A program made the translations under genes and the position numbers. Positions 46,801-57,550 of a DNA stretch of 64,000 nucleotides are shown here, in pieces; the first letter of the stretch is position 1; each line of letters opens with the position of its first letter. The DNA is taken from positions 1-64,000 of the forward strand of contig JBBHKE010001494.1 of the NCBI GenBank assembly GCA_037447655.1, written 5' to 3'. Origin of the DNA: Zygnema cylindricum (Eukaryota > Streptophyta > Zygnematophyceae > Zygnematales > Zygnemataceae). A model generated the notes under the pieces. That model was not told where the DNA came from and did not search any database. It was given only the letters and a program-made list of their open reading frames with translations.

Positions 46801-48014
46801 AGCACAGATCGCGTTGTGCGTAACAACAGCAATGAAGATTATGAAGATTATGTTTTTGCAACCCTCATGTGTCAGCCAACATTGCATATACATAACAACT
46901 GGGACCATACAGGCAGCAGTTTACCTCAATAGCAATGGGTACCAGCTTTGCGTTGGCCAATGGAAGCTTCAGCCATATGCCATGTTTCCCCTGCACATCA
47001 CATTTACAAGCAGCAAAAATCTCACCCAGATTAAAGGACATGCTTTGTATCACAAAGGTAAACACACGCTATGTATGACAAAACTTGGAAGTTTTAGGCA
47101 ACTTCTTTAGTGGTGCATGTGAACCGATTTCTCTCCCTATAGCAGGCTGAATAGGAAAATAACAAGACAAATTTTCAGGTTAGAGTCCTTTTGTCCCTGG
47201 AAGTAGACAACTATCTTCAACAGCAGAGCACACACCTGAGCCTGCCAGTGCTGCAACGACAACTGTAATTGTTCCTGGAACTTTGTTTCGTCCACCGGCA
47301 GAGAAGAAGGGTCGATTATGATGCCATCATAACGATCCTCCCGGCCAGAAAGTCGCTGACTAACTTGGCTCAAGGATGGCTGATAGCCATCGCGTGCTTG
47401 AAAAGAAAACAAGACGAAATGACTTCAGATTCAAGAAAACCAGCAAGCTTGAGAAAAATTCACTTGTGGACTGGAATACAAAGTGTCTATACGATTCCAC
47501 AACTCCCAATGATCCAAACTAAAAAGTACGCAAATTAAATTATAAATGCTAACCCTTACTGGTTCACAATAAATTCCCGTGAGGCAAACAAAAAATCCTG
47601 AGAAGTGCAGTCTATGACAAAACAAAGTCAAGAACAGATCAATTTAACAGTGATCAAACTGTTAAAAAAAATAAAAAAATCCTGGTCATTGCTGTCAGTA
47701 CCTGAAGAACCTATTGAATCTTCTGGAGGCAGTGGAGCTACTTCTGCAGATATCTCCACTTCTTGAGGAGCAAACTCTTTCTCCCCAGGCATGAGAGAGA
47801 ATCGAAGAGTATTTCTTAGAATTTTGGAGAACTTGTGCACAGGAGCGGAACTAAAGGTCGAAAAATTGGAGGACCCGCAAACACGTGCCTCGCACAAAAA
47901 TTGCTGTTGCACCAGTATTTCCAAACTTAGGATTCGATACGTGAAATTGCAGCGAGCTAACCCAGAAACAGCACAATTGCGAAGAAGACAAGCGCCCGGT
48001 ATCCGCTGCTTCAT
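43821..48014 (-). CDS. NUDT6-like Nudix hydrolase, nine exons, 379 aa
   Basis: It hydrolyses nucleoside diphosphates linked to another moiety (the plant relatives act on NADH, ADP-ribose and CoA-type substrates; the exact substrate is not readable here). Exons (minus): 47702-48014, 47236-47396, 46925-46990, 46366-46503, 45412-45489, 44971-45021, 44761-44795, 44274-44382 and 43821-44009. All introns are GT-AG and the total of 1140 nt is 380 codons. Exon 1 is Arg/Ser-rich, like an organelle presequence. Exons 2-4 form the NUDT6/AtNUDX-type pre-domain (RYDGIIID, QHWQAQGKHGIWLKLP, GFQYHHAEATHVMLTRW, NASHQVGIGAFV). The Nudix box is G248-x5-E254-x7-R262-E263-V-x-E-E-x-G269, split by an intron with all catalytic Glu present. 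FGKSDLFF and WMDLEEFGAQPF follow. The last two residues and the stop come from a MITE end. Family identity from memory; confident. Confidence 0.92.
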
Positions 48015-48471
48015 GGATTCCTCACTTTACTAAAAAAGCGCAAGGAAAAGACGAACAGGAAACAGCTAAGCAAAGAGACAAGCTGTTGACAGCTTGCCCT
48101 GCCATGACTTTCGCTTATCTTTTTAAAAGTCGCGCTGTAAAAGATCGTTATGTGTCTCTCAACTATGTGACGAAATGTCAACAAAAACAAAACCTTCCTT
48201 TCCTGCCACGAGCATGCGAAGCCATGCAAGAATAACACGAGTTGAAAACAAACGTCCACGAACATAACGTTATAATAAAAAAATTATTTTAAACGTCGGT
48301 GCAACAGATGGTATAGAAATGAGTGTAGATCAATTTTAATTCTCGAAGCACGACAGTTGTGAAGCTGATGAACTCTACGCTTTGAGAACCAATTTTTTTT
48401 TTACAATTTTGTAGTTAGTCATTCGCAAGCCAGTCTCCCTAGCCACCAGAGGCCATTTGAAGTGGTAGGCG
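48015..48471. promoter_or_regulatory. Short divergent promoter region between the Nudix and mTERF genes
   Basis: The two start codons are 457 bp apart on opposite strands, so both 5' UTRs and promoters must share this space. Both products look organelle-targeted. No specific box was identified with confidence. Confidence 0.55.
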
Positions 48472-49950
48472 ATGCGCCCAGCTGTATCGTCAGGGTCGGT
48501 TTCTTCAGCAGCCAGTTTGCTCGCAATGTTTGCAAAAGAAGCTTTGAACCTGTCATGGCTCCGAGGCCCACTCAGGGGGGCTCCAGCATCGAGTTTCAAA
48601 GAGCCAGTTACCAGAAAAGGTGCTGCGAAGTCTTTGATCAAGGGAGAAGCATACCCTATGTTAACATTTTCCCAAAGTACAGATGCAAGCATGGGAAGCA
48701 GCTCTATGAGGAGGATTGAGGGCACAATGCTATCTCGAGGACTCACTGGTTCGTTGTTTGATGCCATCTCCAGTAATACTTCTGATTCTAGTAGTCATAA
48801 GGGCACAAAGAGTTCAAGCATTGCTGTTGCCAGCCGTGAAGCGGTTGGAGAGGAAAAGTTAACCTCTAGTTTTGAAAATTTAGACGATATTGAAAAAATC
48901 ACTGCATCTTTATCGAAAAAATATCCCGATAAAGTAGTGGGAGACACTGCTTTGGATAATATAAAGTCAATGCTGCAATTAGGTGCAAGCAGAGCACGAA
49001 TTATGCGGTTGTTTTCTGCTAATAGTTCTTTTTACGACAAGCAGCATCGTACAGCTATTCAGTCAAAATTGGAGGTTCTGGGAAGGTTTGGACTGAATTC
49101 TTCTGTACTTCTCAAAGCACTTGGAAAATCAACTGACTGGTTGGAAGCTCCAGACAATGAAGCAGCTCAAGTTTTGGAATATTTGGACAAGGACTTGGGT
49201 GTTAATAACCTGGGAAAGTTAGTCAGTGCCAATCCCCACGCGTTAGGTCTCCAAGTCAATGTAGTGAAGGAAGCTGTAGTATACCTTCAAAATTTGGAAG
49301 TTGCTGATACCGGTGCTGCAGTTGATCGTAATCCTTCCCTGCTTGGAAAGGGCAAAGGCGGTATTGATGGAAAAATCACTGCGCTCGAAAACATTCTGGG
49401 GTTAGATAAGGGCCAGATTCGCATGCTTGCTGACAAACAGCCAGCTCTCATCTCTTGTGATTCTGAAGCAATCGCAGAAACACATGCTGGTCTTATTAAG
49501 GCGTTTGGTAAAAATGAAGTCGCTAACCTTGTAACTGTTCATCCACAGCTGTTAACCATTAGTTTCAAAAAACTTTCAGAGCCAATTGACGGTTTAATGT
49601 CAATATTCACAAAGGATGAAACATTGGTGATGGTCAAGGCGTGTCCGCTTCTGATGAGACGAAAATGGGAATCCGTCCACCAGAAGTTCATTTTCTTGAC
49701 AGAAGAAATGAAACGTAGCAAAGAGGAAATAGTGGCATGGCCTGCAGCGCTGACTTTCAGTCTGAAAGATAGGTTAGAGCTCCGGCATGAAGTTCTTCTG
49801 AAACAAGGAACCGGGGAGCAGTTTGCTCTCCGCTCCCTGTTTGGCTGCAGCAATGCGACATTTGAAAGAAGGTTCAATGTTGAGTTGCCACAGAAAAAGA
49901 GGTACGCTGGCAAGCATCAGATTGCTCTTCAATGGGCTGCGTACTGTTAG
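48472..49950 (+). CDS. mTERF-family organellar protein, single exon, 492 aa
   Basis: mTERF proteins are helical-repeat, nucleic-acid-binding factors in mitochondria or plastids that control transcription termination, splicing or ribosome assembly. The frame is uninterrupted from ATG (48472) to TAG. The first ~130 residues are Ser/Ala/Arg-rich without acidic clusters, as in a targeting peptide plus linker. From about residue 150, successive ~30-35-residue mTERF units follow, with the typical turn pattern: SANPHALGLQ, DRNPSLLGKG, ADKQPALISC, TVHPQLLTIS, KACPLLMRRK and AWPAALTFSL, each a Pro-centred motif between paired helices. The C-terminal SLKDRLELRHEVLLKQG is also characteristic of the family. 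The subgroup and target organelle cannot be told. No intron consensus interrupts it, unlike its neighbours, which is common for plant mTERFs. Confidence 0.9.
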   Translation: MRPAVSSGSVSSAASLLAMFAKEALNLSWLRGPLRGAPASSFKEPVTRKGAAKSLIKGEAYPMLTFSQSTDASMGSSSMRRIEGTMLSRGLTGSLFDAISSNTSDSSSHKGTKSSSIAVASREAVGEEKLTSSFENLDDIEKITASLSKKYPDKVVGDTALDNIKSMLQLGASRARIMRLFSANSSFYDKQHRTAIQSKLEVLGRFGLNSSVLLKALGKSTDWLEAPDNEAAQVLEYLDKDLGVNNLGKLVSANPHALGLQVNVVKEAVVYLQNLEVADTGAAVDRNPSLLGKGKGGIDGKITALENILGLDKGQIRMLADKQPALISCDSEAIAETHAGLIKAFGKNEVANLVTVHPQLLTISFKKLSEPIDGLMSIFTKDETLVMVKACPLLMRRKWESVHQKFIFLTEEMKRSKEEIVAWPAALTFSLKDRLELRHEVLLKQGTGEQFALRSLFGCSNATFERRFNVELPQKKRYAGKHQIALQWAAYC

Positions 49951-52692
49951 TTTTTTCTCTTTGTAACCGGACTGCAAACAAGTGGCTTTAATTTCTCCAA
50001 TGACCTCTCTTCAAAACCATACTGCTCATTTTGTATTGACATCTACACCTACTTTTTCCAAATGCATTTCCAATGAGACATTGCACAAATCTTTGGAATA
50101 CTCCAGGTGGATTAGCTTTAAAAAAAATTGTCAGAAACAAGGGCCTGCTCTCCATGTGCACAGGGACTATGAAATAAGATTGTTGATTATTGAATGCTGA
50201 ACAGATTGGCACACTACTGAGTCACTAGCTTTCCCATTCACACTTGTTGCGGTGTTAAACTTGAAAAAGTTCAGCCATTTTCCTACTCTTTACTTCTCTT
50301 GTGCCTTTACTGAAATTGTTTCCACTTTTGCTGCTCCAGGGGAACAAAGAAAAGCGAATGAAAAATCCCAATGCATGATCAAGCTTGACCTTACATCTGT
50401 GTAAGACTAGCCCACCCATACTGCTTCTTGTGGTGGTTACAGTTTATTGATCTTCAAGTTTTTGTGCTCTCTGTCAGATGGGATGGTTTATGGTGGCAAT
50501 TGGTCCGGCACGAGGGTAGAGAACCTTGGGTATGTTCTTTGTTTAAGAGTAATTCTCTTGAATATTGCACCAGCATGTGCTGTGACTGTCAGATGCCTTC
50601 AAAAGCGTAGCCCATGAGACTGTTGACTGGATTCTAGAGGCTGCTTACCTGTTCAAAGTGTAGAAAACGGCTCGACCTTGTTCTTGTCCTGCGTTTAGAC
50701 ATCATCAAAATGAAGCATAAGGAAGAGAATGGTGATGTAGGACAATGAGTTGATGTTCATCATGCACAATGGTCAGATGTCCGATCTCGAGATGTTCGTG
50801 GTACGACAACAAATCATTGGTCCATGCCTCTCAGATTTTCCATCTTTTGCAACATGATGGACTGAATCCCTATGGACTTGACATGACCTTTCAAGTTGTG
50901 AATCCTTTCTGAGAGACCGCCCTTGCTTGGTAGTTGTCCATTTGTAGGATCCATGCAGTAGAACTCTAGTATCTAGTTTCAGTAGCGTTCATGCAAACCG
51001 ATGCATGCCATTTCTGACATTGCCTCCTCCATTTCCTGGGAACCACTGCCAACTTATTTAGCACTTTTAACTTAGTTCATGACATTATGGAGCTCAATAA
51101 CTGTTTTGTCATGATTTTCAGCATCATGAATAGGAAAGTATAGTGTTGATGTACTGTCACAATATCCACAAGGATAATGCAACGAGCCTTAATGTTGGTT
51201 GCCCTATATTTCGTACGCACCTGACATTTCTCCACAGTTTTTGAGTGCTCGAGTCCAGAACAATGCTTACCAGAACCTGCGCATGTGTTGTATTTGGTGT
51301 TTTCTACATTTTTACGACCTCTCTTTATTGTTATTTTTGTTTATTTTACGCTCTTTTTTTTCGTCAACTATGTTTGCAGGTTTGAGGCTTTGGCGAACAA
51401 AACGTAAGGAAGTCGCAGGCAAAAGGGCTCTTGCAACACATTTTTAAGCAGATTGTTCTTTTTCATTGACAAATACATCTTTGGTTTCTGGTTGTTTACT
51501 CGGAAGTACTGCCACTTGTGCAAAGAGAGCTCTGCGTCTACATTCGCAGTTGTAGATTTATCTTATTCCATGACAACGGGAATTACAAGAATTAGCGCCT
51601 TGCTTTCACTCATAAAACAAGTCACATTTTTAACAGGAAGATAGAATGAGGAGGCATTAATCTTCCTTGCATAGTTGATTTCATTGTACGTAAGTACACT
51701 GGCTTGTCATTTGTTCTCCATAATTTTTTTCCATGTACTTCAATTCATGATGTTTGGTGTGATGGGTGTTGTCTTGGATATGTTGTATTTATGATGATGG
51801 TGTCCATCCAAACCAATTCGTAATTATTGGCAGTCAATGCCTCAGTAACTAATTAATTTTGTTGATCCAGAGTTGCTGAGTCATCATGGTTCGATAACGA
51901 GCTGCTATTGCCTTGTCTCGTCTCAAAGTTCAAAAGTGGAAGTCAGAAAAGGAATTGTCTTGGTGGTAGTTATTTCTTAGTTGCATGTTAGAAAACGAAA
52001 TGCAAGCGGGAAAAAATGGAATTGCTGTAGAAACTTCTTTCTGTCAACAATGCATCTTTTTTGACATCTTTCCATCAAACACTTTCTAAACTGGATGACA
52101 TGTTTTACATTCCACTCACTAACCCGCCGCTTCCCTCAATGCTCTTAAAACACTGTTAATAATGTGGAAGGCTAGTACAGCTACTAACTTTCCATCACTT
52201 AATTTTTCTGTTGTTGGACCTCTTCCTGCTGAGTTGATGTCTTATGTTGCAAGTATTTCCACAGTAAAAGCCCACCCACCTAATGAGTTTGGTGAAGGTG
52301 GTGTTCTTAGGCAACTTACAAGTGAAATTCTTGACCAAATCTAGTCGAAATATACCGCAAAGCGTTATTCATTGTCACACTGTGGATGTAGATGTCAATA
52401 CAAAAGTCCGCAACTAGAGTTTTCCGGTTTATTTCTCCTTCCAAATTTTCAAATAAGAAGTCATTGAAACATTGTGGGAATCATGTGGCAAATATTTGTT
52501 GCCCATGAAGTGTTTAGTTAGTGTTTCATGTGTCACTCATTAGACATTGCCGTACAAGTACATGTGACCAAAAAACGTCTTTAATGAGTTTTATCACTTA
52601 ACCACGTTTCTCAACGGCATACTTTTTAAAAACTCCTACCTAAGGAGCCGTAGTCAACCTGTCGCTGTTTGGTGACGTAAACATCACAATGT
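49951..52692. other. Gene-poor region downstream of mTERF
   Basis: No gene is recognised; 3' UTR of mTERF probably occupies the first few hundred bases. The frame 52162-52344 (60 aa) is unassigned. A 75-bp block (52337-52412: CCAAATCTAGTCGAAATATACC...) recurs degenerately at 52693-52770, just before the RT element. Confidence 0.45.
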
Positions 52693-55391
52693 TCACCAAA
52701 TATAGTTGAAATATACATCAGAGCGTCATCGTTCTGTTGTACATGCAGGTGTCCATACATGCGTCCACGACTTCAGTTTTTTCTCCTCACGCCGAGCATG
52801 AGGATCGGGTATCGAGTGCTTCTTTCACACCGCGTGGCCCGTCTAGGCCATCAACTGTCCCGGCCTCTTATCGTCGAGCAATTCATTTGGGCCGTGATGG
52901 TGAGCTTTCTCGAGCGGTTCGGGCCCTACAACCATTCACTCTTGCCCCCGGGTCTTCTTCCACTATTGAGGCCCTTCGAGCTCTCCACCCTCCTGCACCT
53001 TCCCCTTTACCCCCTTCCATCCACGCCTTTGAGCCTTATGAGAGTTTTACTTTAGATCTGGAGGTTTTCATTAAAGCCCTTAGCTCTTCTCCTTGCCTTT
53101 CAGCGGGGGGGCCCTTGGGCACAGTGTATGAATTGTTTCGCGATGTTTTGCCCCCTGAATCGGGTGCCCGAGGGTTCGATGTGTTTTTTCAAGTATGTTC
53201 TCTTATTGCTAGTGGGGATATTCCCCCTCAGATTTGTGATCTTCTCACAGCTTCCCGCCTTGTGGCGGTTGCCAAACCTAATGGAGGGATCCGCCGTAAA
53301 GCCGTGGGAGAGGTTTTATACAGATTGGTGGCTTGTGCGATATGTCTCCAGCTCCAACCAGCATTTCATGATTACTTCTATCCTCATCAGTTTGGAGTGG
53401 CCACGAGAGGTGGTCGTGAGGCCGTGGTCCACGGGATTCGGGCTTTGCTGGATGTACGTCCGGATTGGTTGGTTCTTCAGGTCGACGTTTCCAATGCCTT
53501 CAATACGGTGGATCGGAACGTCATTTTTTAAAAGCTTATGGTTGCTGCATCTCCGATAGCCCAATTATTCCCCTTTGCGAGGGCTTTTTATTCTTTGACC
53601 AACAACCTTTCTTTCTCGGCCGACGGTGGTCTCATTCCTCTCTTCTTTGCTACAGGCACTCGCCAAGGCGACCCTCTGGTTGGACCTTTGTTCGCCCTTG
53701 CCCATTACCGAGCACTTCGTGCTTCCGCAGCCGCTTTCCCTTCTTGTCTTTTTCCTTCGGTTGCAGATAATACGCACATTATTAGGCCTAGGGATCAAGT
53801 TGTGTCGGCATATGCTTTTTTCAAGGAACGTTTAGCCAAACTCAACCTTTTAGTCCAACCTTCGAAGTGTGTTATTTGGTCACCTCAGGATATTCCACTT
53901 TCTTTTACTCCCCCTCCTGGTTTTCAAACTCCTCCTTCCTCCGATGGAATTCGTGTGTTGGGCTGCCCCTTTGGTTCGGATACTTTCATGACCCAATTTC
54001 TTGATGATGCTCTACAAACAGATCTAGCCTACGTGGACGACCTCCTTGACCTTCCTGATCCCCAAGTGGCTTTTGTATGTTAACCAGGTGTTTCCCCCAC
54101 CGCCCTTCTTACCTTACTCGTACTTCCCCTCCCACCTCGACGTTTGTCTCCTCTCTCTCATCTTTTGATGATCGCCTCATTGATGTCCTCCACACTCTGT
54201 TAGGTTGTGGGGCATTCGATCGCGAGTCTAGGCCTTCGGCTCGCATTCAAGCGTCCCTCCCTGTCTCTACTGGGGGATTGGGTCTATTATCGACTGCTCG
54301 TGTTGCTCCTACGGCCTATTTGGAGAAGTTGGTGCCTAACCTCCAATATTGTTTCCCGCTTCTTAGTTGGGGACACCCCTGTTCTAGCCACCGTGGTCCC
54401 TCGGGTCTCACATGGTGTGTTCGCCTTCCAGCGGTTTCTATTAGACGCGTCACATTCTCTTCCTCGTCATGCCCTAGTAGATGTGCCAATTCTTTCCACC
54501 CTTGTTACGAAATCCGTGGAGCGTGTTTAGGAATCGATTTCCGATCGGGTTGTCACCGCCATTAAATTTGAGCTTCTCGAGGCGCTTCCCTCTGATTCTT
54601 CGCGTACCCGTCTTCTCTTTTGTGGTGGACCTGGTTCCAGGTCGTGGCTATTGGCTACACCTATTTTGTCCACTCTTCGATTTTCACCTGTTGAGTTCAC
54701 CACCGCTCTCCGGTTTCGCCTGGGCCTCCCCCATCCTCCTTTACTATGCTCTCTAGTTTGCGCATGTGGTCGCGTCTTGGGGCCCGATGGTGTCCATTTG
54801 CTTCGTTGCTCCCATGGGGGAGAATTGATCCAGGCGCACGACACTATTCGCGACGTTGTTGCAACTATCGCTTCAGAGGGGGGATTTTCTATGCGTCGGG
54901 AGGTTTCTCATATTATTCTCTCGCGCCGGAACGATGTTGTTTTGCTCAATGGTACCCATCGCATTTTTGGTTATATTGTTTTGGCGAACCTTACTTCAAC
55001 GACGGTCGTTGGTTAGGCGGCTCGACATGTTGGGGTGGCGGCTCGTAATGCCGCTGAGGTGAAGGAGCGTGATTATGTTCACCGGGACCCTATGGATGAC
55101 TTTATTCCGATGGCGGTCGAGATCTTTGGTTGTTTGGGTGTTGGATTGGACGAGTTTCTCCGTACTTGTGCTCGACGTGCTTTCGAGCGCCGAGGACCTA
55201 GGAACCCTCCTCCTTCGGTCCTTACTTCTTTTTATCGTCAACGCTTATCGGTGGCTTTACAGCGAGTGCAGGCCTTCTATTCTCCTCCGATCGGCTGTTG
55301 CGGTTATGGATTGTCGACGTGTTCCCGAACTCCCTCAACGTGCTCCCCTGGGCTGGGGGGACTTACGGGGTTGCTTTTCGTAGATATTTAA
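52693..55391 (+). mobile_element. Decayed non-LTR-type reverse transcriptase element
   Basis: The frame from 52737 reads a long N-terminal extension, then the RT fingers/palm: ASRLVAVAKPNGGIRRKAVG, YPHQFGVATRGGREAVVHGI and QVDVSNAFNTVDR. An in-frame TAA stands at 53529-53531. Reading resumes with ATGTRQGDPLVGPLFALAH, and the active site appears as VADNTHI instead of (F/Y)ADD. Two compensating frameshifts lie between about 54075 and 54345. Beyond them come CACGRVLGPDGVHLLRCSHGG, a Cys/His zinc-like motif, and AEVKERDYVHRDPMDDFIPM, resembling the C-terminal nuclease-like region of such elements, with another stop at 55014. No LTRs flank it. The class within LINEs is uncertain. It is GC-richer than its surroundings. 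Confidence 0.75.
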
Positions 55392-57050
55392 TTGAGTTAG
55401 GGTTGGGGTTATAGTTGAGGTTTAGTGGGTTGCCGTGCTTTTCATTTTGAGTTTAAGTGCTTTTATTTTATTTGCCATTTTTTTTTGTTCCTGTTGCTTT
55501 CTTTGTTTTTTGTTGCCCTGCTTGTAGTTTTTCAGTTTTGGCTATGCCACCCCTTTTGTACCCCCAGACTCAGATGGTTTACCATCGTGCTTTTTAATTT
55601 ATTCCTGTGAACAAGCTGACACTTTGCAATCTCTTCAGAAACACGGGGAAAAGTTTGGTCCTGATGACGTGTCGGAGGTGGCGGCGAAAATTCAGTGGAC
55701 CAGCCGGCGTCTCAAATGTTGAGCCAATGGAGCTTATGGCGGGTGTGCACCGTAGCCCCCTCGGCCGTGTAGAGTTGTAGACCATAATTACAGCAGATTC
55801 CGATGGTCAAGCGAGGGAACCCACAATTTCATCACCCTCCGCCTATTGGTGGGATCCAGACCCTGTCAACGCTCTACATGCCGGTCCCCAGATCGGCCCC
55901 CTCTAAGATTTTCGGAAATTACAAATAGGATCATTGTTGATTCTCCGAGGCCTCCATGGCGCGAGTACACTTCCAGTTCCCTTCCCCGAGCCTCCTCCGG
56001 GCCTCCTCAGGTCACTCGGTAAAGATATAATTCTGTGATTTTTTAAAGAGGCTTTTAAAAACAAAATGGAAAGTTCGAACAATATTTTTTCCATTTTGCG
56101 AACTTTTCTAAAGAATAACGAACCGACATGTTTTTGAGGTGAATAAATACGTACTCTTTTTCTTCAGAAACTGGAGCCTGAAAACAGTAAAGCCTGAAGG
56201 AGACGTCTGAATATGTTTGGAGAGAGGTTAAGTTCAAGGTCACATTCCACCTCCTGTTGGTGGATATTTTCCAGAGCCGACTATATTCCACCTGAAACAA
56301 CGCTCTTATGTGGTGGTGGTTCTCTACTCTGTCCATGGGTCAGATTTATGATTCAACCGGGTATTCATTGAATGGTTGGGTATGCAAGATTTAAGCAGGC
56401 AGTGATTGACACCGGCGCTCTTTCCTCCGGTAATCATCACCGATTTAGCCAACAACAAAAGCTTAACAAAAAGTCTTACGAAGCTAAGAATTGAATGTTA
56501 ATGAGGGTATGTTGGAATCCATGTAGACTGTTTTAACTATAATGACTTGCTAATTCGCACTCCTTCAGGATAGCCATCTCGACTAAAACTAAAAATACTA
56601 CAAACAATACCAACAGTTGCGAGGTTTGACCAGGTTATATCAGCCACCAAATTTATTTTGACAAGGTCAAGTGAACCACCAAGTTTGTTTTGAGATCTAT
56701 GTCAGTATTAAATTGTGATCACGTTTTAGAATTTGTGCAGAAAGTTTTCATTTTGAATTCGATTTCTGTAAGATTGAATTTGGCTAAGTTTACAAAAGAA
56801 GTGAATTTGCAATAAATATTAGTGAGAATAGGCCTAGTAACCATGAAAACAAAACAGCCAAATACACGGTTCTGTATGAGTAAGCATATGGTTTGGAAGT
56901 AAGAAATTGCAAGAGGGTACATCCAGCCTTTTTTTACTTTTGATTTCACCATCTTATACGTGTGCCCAGCATTAATTCATCTTACAGATAACATTTTACT
57001 TATAGAAATAAAAATATGTGCATTATATCAGGGCTGTTTTTCAGGTTTCT
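55392..57050. other. Spacer downstream of the RT element
   Basis: It includes a T-rich stretch directly after the RT frame (55430-55610, possible 3' UTR of the element) and otherwise nothing recognised. No poly-A tail or target duplication could be fixed. Confidence 0.4.
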
Positions 57051-57082
57051 ATTTGATGCATAGAACAGAAACTATAATTTAA

Positions 57083-57345
57083 CATGCAAAACAAATTGGC
57101 AAACAGAATAGACACACAATGGAAACAGAAAGTTAAAAAAGTAAACCATATTCACAATTGCATGCAAAACAAATTGGCAAACAAAATAGACACACAATGG
57201 AAACAGAGTTAAAAAAGTAAACCATATTCACAATTGCATTAGTCACTCATAACGTACATGTGTACAAAATTTGGACACAATCCTTGGACACAAGACTGGT
57301 CTGACACCTAACGAAAAAAACTGACACCTAACGAAAAAAACTGGC
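57083..57345. repeat. Short tandem repeats downstream of the LEA-like gene
   Basis: A 77-bp unit (CATGCAAAACAAATTGGCAA ... TATTCACAATTG) occurs twice (57083-57160, 57161-57236). A 20-bp unit (CTGACACCTAACGAAAAAAA) occurs twice at 57301-57341. They probably lie in or just past the 3' UTR. Confidence 0.8.
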
Positions 57346-57550
57346 AACTTACTGCCCCCAGTTAGTTCGGTTCGACCTATTTCTCAGGAGCTTAACTTCA
57401 CACGAACTCCAAATCCAACGACTCTGTCAGGAAAAAAACCAAAAAAACCACCTACTCTCAAACAGCAAATGCTCCTATGTAAGTGATCCTCTCTCCAAAC
57501 AAACTTTCAAAAAACTTAACTGCAAAATTCTGCATAAAAAATTTTGCTAT

